Assembly (NCBI RefSeq): GCF_035978755.1
Contig: NZ_CP108414.1
Span: 1,550,001 to 1,614,000 of the forward strand
Direction of reading: 5' to 3'
Length of the DNA: 64,000 bases
Source: Streptomyces sp. NBC_01298
GTDB lineage: Bacteria > Actinomycetota > Actinomycetes > Streptomycetales > Streptomycetaceae
Under the pieces are notes generated by a model, which was not told the DNA's origin, ran no database searches, and saw only the letters and a program-made list of their open reading frames with translations. Within the stretch, counting starts at the first letter, position 1, and every line of letters starts with the position of its first letter. Of the stretch, positions 15,582-24,571 are shown in pieces. The position numbers and the translations under genes are program-made.

Positions 15582-17087
15582 ATGTACACCGATAAGGAGC
15601 GTTGCGTACGGGCCGTCCAGTCGAAGGACGCCCGGTTCGACGGATGGTTCTTCACCGCCGTCAGGACCACCGGGATCTACTGCCGCCCCAGCTGCCCCGC
15701 CGTACCGCCCAAGGTCGAGAACATGACCTTCCTGCCCAGCGCCGCCGCCTGCCAGCAGAGCGGGTACCGGGCCTGCAAGCGGTGCCGGCCCGACACCTCG
15801 CCCGGCTCCCCCGAGTGGAACGCCCGCGCCGACGCCGTCGCCCGTGCCATGCGCCTCATCCAGGACGGCGTGGTCGACCGCGAGGGCGTCCCCGGGCTCG
15901 CCACCCGGCTCGGGTACTCCTCCCGGCAGGTGGAGCGCCAGCTGAACGCCGAGCTCGGCGCCGGGCCCCTCGCCCTGGCCAGGGCCCAGCGCGCGCAGAC
16001 CGCCCGGCTGCTGATCGAGACTTCCGGGCTCCCCATGGGCGACATCGCCTTCGCCGCCGGGTTCTCCTCGATCCGGACCTTCAACGACACCGTCCGCGAG
16101 GTGTTCGCCCTGGCCCCGAGCGAGCTCCGGACGCGGGCCGCGGGCCGGGGGGCCGCCCCGGGTGCCGGAGCCGGAGCCGGCAGCGCCCAGGTGCCCGGCA
16201 CCATCAGCCTGCGGCTCCCCTTCCGCGCCCCGCTGACCCCCGACAACCTCTTCGGACACCTCGCCGCGACCGCGGTCCCCGGGGTCGAGGAGTGGCGGGC
16301 CGGCGCCTACCGCCGCACGCTGCGGCTGCCGTACGGCACCGGTGTCGTCGCCCTCACGCCGCGGCCCGACCACATCGGCTGCAAGCTCGCCCTCACCGAC
16401 CTGCGCGACCTCACCATCGCCATCAGCCGCTGCCGCCGGCTCCTGGACCTCGACGCGGACCCCGAGGCCGTGGACGAGCAGCTGAGCGCCGACCCGCTGC
16501 TGGCCCCGCTCGTGGCCAAGGCTCCCGGCCGCCGGGTGCCGCGCACCGTCGACGCGGAGGAGTTCGCCGTACGGGCCGTCCTCGGCCAGCAGGTGTCGAC
16601 CGCGGCGGCCCGTACGCACGCGGCCCGTCTGGTGCGCGCCCTGGGCGAGCCGGTGGCCGATCCCGACCCCGAGGGCGGGCTGACGCACCTGTTCCCCACC
16701 TCGCAGGCCCTGGCCGGGATGGACCCGGAGTCCCTGGCCATGCCGCGCAGCCGGCGGACCACCTTCACCACGCTGGTCTCGGCCCTGGCCGACGGCTCGC
16801 TCCCGCTCGGGATCGACAGCGACTGGGAGGCGGCCCGCGCACGGCTGGGGGCGCTGCCGGGTTTCGGGCCGTGGACCACCGAGATCATCGCGATGCGGGC
16901 CCTGGGCGACCCCGACGCCTTCATCCCGGCCGACCTGGGCATCCGGCGGGCCGCGAAGGGGCTCGGCCTGCCCTCCACGCCCGCGGCACTGACCGCCCGC
17001 GCGGCGCACTGGCGGCCCTGGCGCGCGTACGCCGTGCAGTACCTGTGGGCCACCGAGGACCACGCCATCAACGTCCTGCCCGTCTGA
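15582..17087 (+). CDS. Ada/AlkA fusion: alkylation-repair regulator and 3-methyladenine glycosylase
   Basis: The 501-residue fusion repairs alkylated DNA. Residues 1-75 are an Ada Zn domain with Cys34, Cys38, Cys65 and Cys68 (YCRPSCP, ACKRCRP), where one Cys accepts methyl groups from phosphotriesters. Residues about 80-185 are an AraC helix-turn-helix pair (GDIAFAAGFSSIRTFNDTVREVF). Residues about 200-495 are AlkA: an N-terminal fold, then the helix-hairpin-helix LPGFGPWTTEIIAMRAL and catalytic Asp451 in FIPADLG. GGAGG lies 9 bases before ATG 15582. It probably activates itself and ogt, 66 bases downstream, when methylated. Confidence 0.93.
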   Translation: MYTDKERCVRAVQSKDARFDGWFFTAVRTTGIYCRPSCPAVPPKVENMTFLPSAAACQQSGYRACKRCRPDTSPGSPEWNARADAVARAMRLIQDGVVDREGVPGLATRLGYSSRQVERQLNAELGAGPLALARAQRAQTARLLIETSGLPMGDIAFAAGFSSIRTFNDTVREVFALAPSELRTRAAGRGAAPGAGAGAGSAQVPGTISLRLPFRAPLTPDNLFGHLAATAVPGVEEWRAGAYRRTLRLPYGTGVVALTPRPDHIGCKLALTDLRDLTIAISRCRRLLDLDADPEAVDEQLSADPLLAPLVAKAPGRRVPRTVDAEEFAVRAVLGQQVSTAAARTHAARLVRALGEPVADPDPEGGLTHLFPTSQALAGMDPESLAMPRSRRTTFTTLVSALADGSLPLGIDSDWEAARARLGALPGFGPWTTEIIAMRALGDPDAFIPADLGIRRAAKGLGLPSTPAALTARAAHWRPWRAYAVQYLWATEDHAINVLPV

Positions 17088-17090
17088 CCC

Positions 17091-17121
17091 CGATCCCGAT
17101 CCCGATCCCGATCCCGATCCC
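17091..17121. repeat. CCGATC hexamer run
   Basis: Five direct copies of CCGATC, ending CCCACC, fill the short gap between ada-alkA and ogt. It is a simple slippage-prone repeat; changes in its copy number would alter the leader before ogt. Confidence 0.75.
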
Positions 17122-17152
17122 ACCCCACCGACTTCCGAGGAGTACGAGCATC

Positions 17153-17659
17153 ATGAGCAGCAGTACCGCCAAGCAGCACACCGTCGTGGACAGCCCCTAC
17201 GGGCCGCTCACCCTCGTCGCCGCCGACGGGGTCCTCTGCGGGCTCTACATGACCGGGCAGCGCCACCGCCCGGCCGAGGAGGCCTTCGGGGAGCGCGTCG
17301 CGGAAGGCGAGGCGCCCTTCCCTGAGGTGGTGCGGCAGCTGACCGCGTACTTCGCCGGGGAGCTCACCGCCTTCGACCTGCCGGTCAGGCTGGAGGGCAC
17401 CGAGTTCCAGCGCAGCGTCTGGGAGCAGCTCGTACGGATCCCCTACGGGCAGACCTGGTCCTACGGGGAACTGGCCGCCAAGCTGGGCAAGCCGAACGCC
17501 TCGCGCGCGGTCGGCCTGGCCAACGGGAAGAACCCGGTCGGCATCATCGTGCCGTGCCACCGCGTCATCGGGGCCTCCGGCTCCATGACGGGCTACGGAG
17601 GCGGCATCGACCGCAAGGTACGCCTGCTGGCCTTCGAGTCCGGGGCCGAGCAGCTCTAG
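17153..17659 (+). CDS. ogt: Methylated-DNA-protein-cysteine methyltransferase
   Basis: The 168-residue suicide enzyme moves methyl groups from O6-methylguanine onto Cys135 in IIVPCHRVIGASG. The DNA-binding helix region reads TEFQRSVWEQLVRIPYGQTWSYGELAAKLG, followed by the Arg-finger segment NASRAVGLANGKNP. A GAGGAG lies 8-13 bases before the ATG. It is the usual partner of the ada-alkA gene. Its 3' flank is interrupted 11 bases after the stop by the IS630-type element, leaving the gene intact. Confidence 0.96.
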   Translation: MSSSTAKQHTVVDSPYGPLTLVAADGVLCGLYMTGQRHRPAEEAFGERVAEGEAPFPEVVRQLTAYFAGELTAFDLPVRLEGTEFQRSVWEQLVRIPYGQTWSYGELAAKLGKPNASRAVGLANGKNPVGIIVPCHRVIGASGSMTGYGGGIDRKVRLLAFESGAEQL

Positions 17660-17672
17660 GGGAGACCCCCTA

Positions 17673-18795
17673 GTGACCTGAGTCTGAGGTTTGTCGTTAG
17701 TTCGGCATGAGTCGTCCCGGTCCGAAGATTCCGCCGTTGTCGGTGACTGATGCCCAGCGTGCTGTGCTGGAGGGCTGGTTACGTCGTCGTTCGACAGCTC
17801 AGGCTCTGGCTCAGCGGTCGCGGATCGTGCTGGAGTGCGCGGGCGGGCATTCGGTGATGGAAGTTTCGCGGCGGCTTGGGATCGCGCCGGACACGGTCCG
17901 CACCTGGCGGCGGCGGTTTCTGGAGCACGGCCTGGACGGGCTGGGCGACGAGCCGCGGCCGGGTGTCCCGCGGAAGATCACCGACGCTGATGTCGAGCGG
18001 GTGATCGTCAAAACACTGGAAGAGACGCCGAAGAACGCGACGCACTGGTCGACGAGGTCGATGGCCGCGGCCACGGGAATGTCGCAGTCGACCGTCTCAA
18101 GGATCTGGCGGGCGTTCGCGCTGGCTCCGCATCGTTCGCAGACGTTCAAGCTGTCGACGGACCCGCTGTTCATCGACAAGGTCCGCGACGTGGTCGGCCT
18201 CTACCTGGACCCGCCGGAGAAGGCTCTGGTCCTCTGCGTGGATGAGAAGTCGCAGATCCAGGCCCTGGACCGGTCCCAGCCGGTCCTGCCGATGATGCCT
18301 GGCGTTCCAGAGCGCCGCAGTCACGACTACATCCGCGCCGGCACAACCACCCTCTTCGCGGCCCTGGAGGTCGCCACCGGCAAGGTCATCGGGTCTCTCC
18401 ACCGCCGCCACCGGGCCGCCGAGTTCAAGAAGTTCCTGGCCAAGATCGACAAAGAAGTGCCGGCGGATCTTCAGATCCATCTGATCCTCGACAACTATGC
18501 GACCCACAAGACGCCGGACATCAAGAAATGGCTGCTGGCACACCCGCGGTTCCACCTGCACTTCACACCGACGAGTGCGTCGTGGCTGAACCTGGTGGAG
18601 CGGTGGTTCGCCGAGCTCACCCAGAAGAAGCTCAAGCGTGGAGTCCACCGCTCCGTCCAGGCTCTCGAGCGCGACATCCGTTCATGGCTGGCCGACTGGA
18701 ACGACCAGCCCAAGCCCTTCCTCTGGACGAAGACAGCCGACGAGATCCTCGACAAAGTCGCCGCCTACTGCCACCGAATCTCTGACTCAGGTCAC
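17673..18795 (+). mobile_element. IS630-type insertion sequence, intact
   Basis: The element is 1123 bp long. Its left end GTGACCTGAGTCTGAGG matches the complement of its right end with one mismatch in the first 16 bases, and the match continues imperfectly for about 22 bases. TA is duplicated on both sides (17671-17672 and 18796-18797), as IS630 family elements do, inside an original CTAG. One intact transposase fills it. The target was the 11-base gap between the convergent ogt and acetyltransferase genes, in a small hairpin CTAGGGG-AGA-CCCCCTAG. Confidence 0.93.
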
Positions 18796-18798
18796 TAG
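17707..18798 (+). CDS. IS630 family transposase
   Basis: The 363-residue transposase has N-terminal helix-turn-helix domains (about 15-160: [48 protein letters not shown]) and a DDE integrase fold. The three acids are Asp in [10 protein letters not shown], Asp in [10 protein letters not shown] and Glu in [14 protein letters not shown]. Length and the intact triad suggest it is active. The last sense codon CAC ends the element, and the stop TAG is made of the duplicated target TA plus a flanking G. Outside such a site the protein would be extended. Confidence 0.95.
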   Translation: MSRPGPKIPPLSVTDAQRAVLEGWLRRRSTAQALAQRSRIVLECAGGHSVMEVSRRLGIAPDTVRTWRRRFLEHGLDGLGDEPRPGVPRKITDADVERVIVKTLEETPKNATHWSTRSMAAATGMSQSTVSRIWRAFALAPHRSQTFKLSTDPLFIDKVRDVVGLYLDPPEKALVLCVDEKSQIQALDRSQPVLPMMPGVPERRSHDYIRAGTTTLFAALEVATGKVIGSLHRRHRAAEFKKFLAKIDKEVPADLQIHLILDNYATHKTPDIKKWLLAHPRFHLHFTPTSASWLNLVERWFAELTQKKLKRGVHRSVQALERDIRSWLADWNDQPKPFLWTKTADEILDKVAAYCHRISDSGH

Positions 18799-19448
18799 CG
18801 AGCCCCCGGTGCGACGGCCTCCAGGTCCGCGACGGTGCCGGACATGACGGTACGGACGTGCCGGGTGAGGTGCTCCACGGGCCAGTCCCACCAGGCCAGG
18901 GCGAGCAGGCGGGCGATCTCCCCGTCGGTGTGGCGGGTCCGGATCAGGGTGGCGGGGTTGCCGCCGACGATCCCGTAGTCGGGGACGTCGTCCACGACCA
19001 CGGCCCCGGCGGCGACGATCGCGCCGTGTCCGATGCGCACCCCGGGCATGACCGTGGCCCCGTAGCCGAACCAGACGTCGTTGCCGACGACGGTGTCGCC
19101 CCGGCCGGGCAGGCCGGCGAGCAGGTCGGAGTGCTCGGCCCAGGACCCGCCCATGATGGGGAACGGGAAGGTGGAGGGGCCGTCCATGCGGTGGTTGGCG
19201 CCGTTCATGAGGAAGCGGACCCCGGTGCCCAGTGCGCAGAACTTCCCGATGACCAGCTTCTCCGGCCCGTAGTGGTAGAGCACGTTGCGGGTCTCGAAGG
19301 CGGTGGGGTCGTCCGGGTCGTCGTAGTAGGAGTACTCCCCCACCTCGATCAGCGGCGAGGTGACCAGCGGCTTCAGCAGGACCACGCGCGGCTGGCCGGG
19401 GATCGGGTGGAGCACCGTCGGGTCCGCGGGGAGGGGGAGGGAACTCAC
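18795..19448 (-). CDS. Vat/CatB-like hexapeptide acetyltransferase
   Basis: The 217-residue protein belongs to the xenobiotic acetyltransferase group (left-handed beta helix trimer, acetyl-CoA donor). Signs are [46 protein letters not shown] with the catalytic His, and hexapeptide repeats in [49 protein letters not shown]. Relatives acetylate streptogramin A or chloramphenicol, and many chromosomal ones have unknown substrates, so resistance is not claimed. The stop codon at 18795-18797 straddles the IS630 edge. It follows the 142-codon gene upstream with 2 bases between. Confidence 0.9.
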   Translation of the reverse strand: MSSLPLPADPTVLHPIPGQPRVVLLKPLVTSPLIEVGEYSYYDDPDDPTAFETRNVLYHYGPEKLVIGKFCALGTGVRFLMNGANHRMDGPSTFPFPIMGGSWAEHSDLLAGLPGRGDTVVGNDVWFGYGATVMPGVRIGHGAIVAAGAVVVDDVPDYGIVGGNPATLIRTRHTDGEIARLLALAWWDWPVEHLTRHVRTVMSGTVADLEAVAPGAR

Positions 19449-19450
19449 GG

Positions 19451-19879
19451 CTAGATGACCACCAGCGGGACGAGCAGCGCGAAGCCGGCGCCGGCCTCGA
19501 CCGCGTAGGCGTACAGGGACGGGTGCTGGACGGGGGCCGCGAGCAGGACCACGCTCTGCTGGGCGGCGGCCGCGCCGACCCAGTCGGCGTCGGCGCCGAG
19601 GCCGCCCTGGTACCAGCCCTCGCAGGCGCCGGGGCCGGTGACGGCGAGGACGTCGTCCTCGCGGCGGTAGAAGGCCTGCCAGCCCTCGGCCGGTACGGAC
19701 CAGGCCTCGAAGTCGGTGAACTGCGCCCAGCCGCCGTCGCGGATCGCCGTGTCGAACATCCAGACCGGGACCCCCTCGGGGGTGACCTCGCCGCTCTCCT
19801 GCTGGTCGGTGGTGAAGTGGACCATGGGCAGGGCGTCGGGCCCGTCGGCGGTACTGGGCCAGGCGTACATCGTGATCAT
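19451..19879 (-). CDS. Unknown protein, 142 residues
   Basis: I do not recognise this family. The protein is acidic, has no signal peptide or membrane helix, and contains aromatic-rich segments ([40 protein letters not shown]) and a hydrophobic C-terminus ([10 protein letters not shown]). Codon use is typical of the neighbours. It lies 2 bases upstream of the acetyltransferase gene on the same strand, so both are probably cotranscribed. Confidence 0.7.
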   Translation of the reverse strand: MITMYAWPSTADGPDALPMVHFTTDQQESGEVTPEGVPVWMFDTAIRDGGWAQFTDFEAWSVPAEGWQAFYRREDDVLAVTGPGACEGWYQGGLGADADWVGAAAAQQSVVLLAAPVQHPSLYAYAVEAGAGFALLVPLVVI

Positions 19880-19931
19880 CTGCTGAATTCTGTCCTGCTC
19901 GGTGTAGGCACGGAATAACGAGCGGAAGGGG

Positions 19932-20435
19932 CTACGAGGCCTGCGGCCCGCGGCCGTTCTCCAGCTCCACGGTGCCCTCGCCGGAGAGCAGCACGCGGTA
20001 CGCCTCCTGGGTGCGCAGGCCCAGGGAGCCGAGCAGATGGTCCGTCAGCTCGGCCGGATCCACGAGCCGCCACGAGAGAAGCTCCTCCTCCTGGAGCTTG
20101 ACGGAGGCGAGCTGTGCGGCGTCGAGCACGCCGCCGTCGTAGAGGTAGGCGACGAGCGGGGGCCGGCCCGGGCCGGTCGACCAGTCGACGGCGAGGAGCC
20201 GGCCGAGCGGCACGTCGATGCCGATCTCCTCGGCGCTCTCCCGGCGGGCGGCCGTACGCGGGGACTCCCCCGTGTCCGACTCGATGGTGCCGCCCGGCAG
20301 GGCCCAGCCCTCCCGGTAGTTGGGCTCCACGAGGAGCACCCGGCCCTCGGCGTCCCGGAACAGGGCGGCCGCTCCGGCCAGCACCCGGGGCAGGCTCGCG
20401 ATGTAGGTGGCGTAGTCATCCGTGGTGGTGGTCAC
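19932..20435 (-). CDS. NUDIX hydrolase
   Basis: The 167-residue protein has a NUDIX box at about 47-74 (GGTIESDTGESPRTAARRESAEEIGIDV), with two extra residues before the first conserved Glu compared with the common spacing. The REsaEEiG core that holds Mg2+ is intact. NUDIX enzymes cleave nucleoside-diphosphate-linked compounds; the substrate cannot be told. It is 52 bases upstream of the unknown gene on the same strand and may be in one operon with it and the acetyltransferase. Confidence 0.9.
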   Translation of the reverse strand: MTTTTDDYATYIASLPRVLAGAAALFRDAEGRVLLVEPNYREGWALPGGTIESDTGESPRTAARRESAEEIGIDVPLGRLLAVDWSTGPGRPPLVAYLYDGGVLDAAQLASVKLQEEELLSWRLVDPAELTDHLLGSLGLRTQEAYRVLLSGEGTVELENGRGPQAS

Positions 20436-20472
20436 CGCGCAACCCTACCCAGCCGCCCCGGGCCCGTGGGGA

Positions 20473-22260
20473 TCACCCTTCCGGGGTGGACCCGCCGCCG
20501 GTGCCTCCACCGGTTCCGCCGCCCGTGCCGCCGGCGCTTCCGCCGCCGGAGCCGTCCTCCCGGTCGCGGTTCCTCGACTCCGCCACGCGGCGCAGGCGGG
20601 GGTGGCGGGCCGGGCCCTGCTCGGTGATGGCGTCGCCGACCATGGCCTTGACCGCGTCCCGGAGCCCGTGCAGGGCGTGGTGGCGGACCGGGCCCGCGCC
20701 CGGGTCCTCCCGCAGCTCCTTCACCAGGGCCCAGCACAGGACCAGCATCACCACCACGAAGGGCAGCGCGACCAGGATGGTGGCCGTCTGGAGGGACTTC
20801 AGGCCGCCCGCGACGAGGAGCACGGCGGCCACGGAGGCCATCAGCACGCCCCAGGTGACCACGAGCCAGGTCGGCGGGTGCAGGGAGCCGCGGCTGGTGA
20901 GGGAGCCCATGACGAGGGAGGCGGAGTCGGCGCTGGTGACGAAGTACGTCATCACCAGGAGCATCGCGATCCACGAGGTGACCGTGCCGAGCGGGAGCGC
21001 GTCGAGCATCGCGAAGAGCGTGGCCTCGGTGCCCTCCTTGGCCTTGGCGGCCATGTCGGCGACGCCGGTGGAGTCGAGGCGGATCGCGGTGCCGCCCATG
21101 ACGCAGAACCAGACGACGGTGGCGCCGCTGGGCACCAGGAGCACGCCGACGAGGAACTCGCGGATGGTGCGGCCGCGCGAGATGCGGGCGATGAAGGTGC
21201 CGACGAAGGGTGCCCAGGAGAGCCACCACGCCCAGTAGAAGATCGTCCACGCGCCGAGCCACTCACTGTCGGTGAAGGCGCCGGTGCGGGTGGCCATCGG
21301 GAGGAGTTCGTGCAGGTAGCTGCCGATGCTCGCCGGGATCACGTCGAGGATGTAGACCGTCGGGCCGAGGACGAAGACGAAGGCCATCAGGGCCGCGGCG
21401 AGCACGATGTTGATCGTGCTGAGCCATTTGACGCCCTTGTGCAGCCCGGAGAAGGCGGAGAGCACGAAGGCGGCCGACAGGGATCCGATGATGATCAGCT
21501 CGACCGTGGTCGAGTCCTCGATCCCCGTCGTGATGTTGAGCCCCTTGGCCACCTGGAGGGCGCCGAGGCCGAGGCTGGTCGCGGTGCCGAAGACGGTCGC
21601 GAAGACGGCGAGCAGGTCGATGGCCTTGCCCTGCCAGCCGTTGGCGCGCTCCTCGCCCATGAGGGGGACGAAGGCGGAGCTGAGGCGGTTGCCGCGGCCC
21701 TTGCGGAAGGTCGCGTAGGCGAGGGCGAGGCCGGCGATGCCGTAGATCGCCCAGGGGGTGAGGGTCCAGTGGAAGAAGGAGTAGTCGAGCGCGGCGCGGG
21801 CCGCGTCGCCGGTGCCGGGCGCCGCGCCCGAGGCCGGGGGCGGGTTCAGGTAGTGGGTGAGCGGCTCGCCCACCCCGTAGAACATCAGCCCGATGCCCAT
21901 GCCGGCGCTGAACATCATCGCGATCCACGCGAGGTTCGTGAACTCCGGCTCCGAGTCGTCCCTGCCGAGGCGGATCCGGCCGAAGCGGCTGATCGCGAGC
22001 ACGACGCACATGACGAGGAACACATCGGCGGCGATCACGAAGAGCCACGCGAAGTTGCTCAGCACCCAGGCCAGTGCGGTGCTCGACGCCGAGTCGAAGG
22101 AACTCTTGCCCAGCGCAGCCCAGGCGACGACCGCCAGGACCGCGATCACCCCGATGGTGACGACGGTGAGGTCGGGAGCGCCGTCCGTGCCGTCGCCGGG
22201 GCCCTGCGACCCGCCACCTGGGGAATCCGGACGTGGCTGTTCCAGTGAATCCGTGCTCAT
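20473..22260 (-). CDS. BCCT-family betaine/choline transporter
   Basis: The 595-residue membrane protein has about 12 helices. The glycine-rich substrate helix reads MMFSAGMGIGLMFYGVGEP, and the Trp box in helix 8 reads WTIFYWAWWLSWAPFVGTFIARISRGRTIREF, both typical for glycine-betaine carriers driven by Na+ or H+. It imports compatible solutes, probably for osmoprotection. The last 55 residues are a soluble tail ending in GGTGGGTGGGTGGGS, encoded by a GGCGG-rich repeat. It is divergent from glycerate kinase. Confidence 0.93.
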   Translation of the reverse strand: MSTDSLEQPRPDSPGGGSQGPGDGTDGAPDLTVVTIGVIAVLAVVAWAALGKSSFDSASSTALAWVLSNFAWLFVIAADVFLVMCVVLAISRFGRIRLGRDDSEPEFTNLAWIAMMFSAGMGIGLMFYGVGEPLTHYLNPPPASGAAPGTGDAARAALDYSFFHWTLTPWAIYGIAGLALAYATFRKGRGNRLSSAFVPLMGEERANGWQGKAIDLLAVFATVFGTATSLGLGALQVAKGLNITTGIEDSTTVELIIIGSLSAAFVLSAFSGLHKGVKWLSTINIVLAAALMAFVFVLGPTVYILDVIPASIGSYLHELLPMATRTGAFTDSEWLGAWTIFYWAWWLSWAPFVGTFIARISRGRTIREFLVGVLLVPSGATVVWFCVMGGTAIRLDSTGVADMAAKAKEGTEATLFAMLDALPLGTVTSWIAMLLVMTYFVTSADSASLVMGSLTSRGSLHPPTWLVVTWGVLMASVAAVLLVAGGLKSLQTATILVALPFVVVMLVLCWALVKELREDPGAGPVRHHALHGLRDAVKAMVGDAITEQGPARHPRLRRVAESRNRDREDGSGGGSAGGTGGGTGGGTGGGSTPEG

Positions 22261-22404
22261 GCGGCCACACTATGCAGGCGTATATCCCTATTTAGGGGCA
22301 TGCCGCGCCGTGTGTGGCCCAGGCCACGCATGGGCATAGGAGGATCCTCCGGATAGGCTCATGGGTGGCGCGACTGCACTGTTCGATAGCAAGGGATTAG
22401 CAAG
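22261..22404. promoter_or_regulatory. Divergent promoter region with palindromes
   Basis: Between the BCCT gene and glycerate kinase lie CCCTA-TT-TAGGG (22286-22297), in an AT-rich patch with TATATC, and the perfect palindrome GGAGGATCCTCC (22339-22350). The first is well placed for control of the transporter, the second for the kinase. Functions are inferred. Confidence 0.45.
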
Positions 22405-23553
22405 GTGACGGACGGAGCAGTAACTGAGACCGCGCGCGTGCTCATCGCCGCGGACAAATTCAAGGGCTCGCTCACGGCCGTTCAGGTCGCGGAGCGGGTC
22501 ACGGCCGGCCTTCGCAAGGCCGTACCGGGCGTGGAGATCGAGACCCTCCCCGTCGCGGACGGCGGCGACGGTACGGTCGCGGCCGCTGTGGCGGCCGGTT
22601 TCGAACGCCGGGAGGTACGGGTCACCGGACCGCTCGGTGACCAGGTCACGGCCGCTTTCGCGCTGCGCGAGGGCACCGCGGTGGTCGAGATGGCGGAGGC
22701 CTCCGGCCTCCAGCTGCTGCCGGCGGGTGTCTTCGCCCCGCTGACGGCGACCACCTACGGCTCCGGCGAACTGCTGAAGGCCGCACTCGACGCGGGAGCG
22801 CGCTCGATCGTCTTCGGTGTGGGCGGCAGCGCCACCACCGACGGCGGCGCCGGCATGCTGGCCGCGCTGGGCGCGGTGTTCCTGGATGCGAACGGTGAAC
22901 CCGTCGGTCCGGGCGGCGGCGCGCTGGCCGGGCTGGCCTCGGCCGACCTGTCGGGCGTCGACCCCCGCATCAAGGAGATCGACTTCGTCCTGGCGAGCGA
23001 CGTGGACAACCCGCTGACGGGTCCGAAGGGCGCTCCGGCGGTCTACGGCCCGCAGAAGGGGGCGTCGCCCGAGGACGTGGCGACGCTGGACGCGGCGCTG
23101 GCGCACTTCGCGGTGGTCCTGGAGAAGTCGATCGGCTCCCTGGCCGGCGAGGCGGCGGTTTCGCCCGGCGCGGGCGGGGCGGGCGGCATCGGCTACGGGG
23201 CCCTGCTGCTCGGCGCCTCGTTCCGTCCCGGCATCGAGCTGATGCTGGAGGTGCTCGGCTTCGCGCCGGCACTGGAGCGGGCCACGCTGGTCATCACCGG
23301 TGAGGGTTCGCTGGACGAGCAGACGCTCCACGGCAAGGCTCCGGCCGGTGTCGCGGCGGCGGCTCGCGCCGCGGGCAAGCCGGTCGTCGCGGTCTGCGGC
23401 CGCCTGCTGCTCTCGCAGGAGGCGCTGGAGGCCGCGGGCATCCGCAAGGCCTACCCGCTCACGGACCTCGAGCCGGATCCCGCGGTGAGCATCCCGAACG
23501 CGGGGCCGCTGCTGGAGCGGGTGGCGCAGAACATCGCGGCCGACGTCCTCTGA
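22405..23553 (+). CDS. Glycerate kinase
   Basis: The 382-residue type I glycerate kinase (GlxK/GarK fold) phosphorylates D-glycerate to 2- or 3-phosphoglycerate with ATP. Hallmarks are the N-terminal VLIAADKFKGSLTAVQVAERV, LPVADGGDGTV, GVGGSATTDGGAGMLAALG, VASDVDNPLTGPKGAPAVYGPQKGA and the C-terminal ITGEGSLDEQTLHGKAP. The GTG start has only a weak ribosome site. It would return glycerate from glyoxylate metabolism to glycolysis. A hairpin follows. Confidence 0.94.
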   Translation: MTDGAVTETARVLIAADKFKGSLTAVQVAERVTAGLRKAVPGVEIETLPVADGGDGTVAAAVAAGFERREVRVTGPLGDQVTAAFALREGTAVVEMAEASGLQLLPAGVFAPLTATTYGSGELLKAALDAGARSIVFGVGGSATTDGGAGMLAALGAVFLDANGEPVGPGGGALAGLASADLSGVDPRIKEIDFVLASDVDNPLTGPKGAPAVYGPQKGASPEDVATLDAALAHFAVVLEKSIGSLAGEAAVSPGAGGAGGIGYGALLLGASFRPGIELMLEVLGFAPALERATLVITGEGSLDEQTLHGKAPAGVAAAARAAGKPVVAVCGRLLLSQEALEAAGIRKAYPLTDLEPDPAVSIPNAGPLLERVAQNIAADVL

Positions 23554-23575
23554 CGAGGCGTCCGCCCTGTCCGGC

Positions 23576-23605
23576 GGCCCGGATCCCCTGACGGGGGTCC
23601 GGGCC
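23576..23605. terminator. Bidirectional hairpin terminator
   Basis: GGCCCGGATCCCC and GGGGGTCCGGGCC form a 13-bp stem with one wobble and loop TGAC between the convergent ends of glycerate kinase and the isochorismatase-like gene. Confidence 0.8.
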
Positions 23606-23652
23606 GTCGGCGTGTACGGGGCGCCGGCCGTTCTCCCACGGGGCGCACAGGC

Positions 23653-24375
23653 TCAGGCCTGGGCCTGAGCCTTGGCCGCGGCCAGGAGCTGGGCCGTGGT
23701 GACGATGCGGGCGAAGCCGCCGCCCTGGAGGTTGACCGCGGTGGCGGTGGCGAGCTGGTCGGCCGTCAGCCGGGGCGCGTCCGGGCCGGGTTCGGCGGCC
23801 AGGTCGAAGGTGTGGGTGGCGTCGAGCGGCACGAGGACCTCGTAGCCCAGGTTCCCGGCCATCCGGGCCGTGGTCTCGACGCACATGTTCGTCTGGATGC
23901 CGGAGATGACGAGCTGTCCGACGCCCTGGGCGGTGAGCCAGTCGGCGAGGTCCGGGGTGCCGTAGAAGGAGGAGTTCACGGACTTGGTGACGTGCAGGGC
24001 CGCCCCGCCGGCCCGCTCGGCGACGAAGTCCTTGAGGGCGTACCCCGGCTGGTCGGGGGCGAGGACCGATCCGGCGGTGCGGGAGGCGTGCCGCACGAGC
24101 ACGACCGGGCGGCCGGTCTCCTGCCAGGCGTCCATCAGCGCGGCGATGTTCCCCTCGGCGGCCGGGTTGTTGCGCGGCCCCCAGAAGTCGGAGTCGTCGA
24201 AGCCCTGTTGGACATCGATGACCAGGAGGGCGCTGTTCGCGGCGATCTCGACGGCGGTCGCGGTCGTGGTCGCCGCCTCGGTGGCGGCGGTGGTGGCGGC
24301 CTCGGTGGCGGTGGCGGTGGTCGCGGCCTCGGTGGCGGTGGCGGTGGCGGTCTCGGGTGCGGTCTCGTTCGTCAT
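23653..24375 (-). CDS. Isochorismatase-fold cysteine hydrolase with Ala/Thr repeat tail
   Basis: The 240-residue protein has a cysteine-hydrolase domain at about 45-235. The triad is Asp in LLVIDVQQGF, Lys in HVTKSVNSSFYGT and Cys in GIQTNMCVETTARMAG; relatives include isochorismatases, nicotinamidases and ureido-hydrolases, so the substrate is open. The first 42 residues are an odd repeat of ATATEAATT units made from a GCCTCGGTGGCGGTG-type repeat (about 24255-24360), likely variable in length. The gene is divergent from the GlxA-type regulator. Confidence 0.88.
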   Translation of the reverse strand: MTNETAPETATATATEAATTATATEAATTAATEAATTTATAVEIAANSALLVIDVQQGFDDSDFWGPRNNPAAEGNIAALMDAWQETGRPVVLVRHASRTAGSVLAPDQPGYALKDFVAERAGGAALHVTKSVNSSFYGTPDLADWLTAQGVGQLVISGIQTNMCVETTARMAGNLGYEVLVPLDATHTFDLAAEPGPDAPRLTADQLATATAVNLQGGGFARIVTTAQLLAAAKAQAQA

Positions 24376-24571
24376 GCCCTCATCCTGGGCGCCGCCTCCC
24401 CCTCGAACCAGTACCGCCCGGACCGGGAACCGATGGGATCCTGCCACCGTGGCAGTCGGGTCCCGGCGAGGTCCCCGGTGGGGCTCCGCCCCAGGTCGGG
24501 GGCGTCTCGGCGGCATTTTCCGGGGGCTCGGGCCTCCCCTTCCGGCGGGCCTCCGTGGCAGACTCTCGGCC

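Noticed and set aside
18795..19448. Calling the Vat-like gene a streptogramin-resistance gene
   Set aside because: Chromosomal xenobiotic acetyltransferases of unknown substrate are common; nothing here supports the drug.
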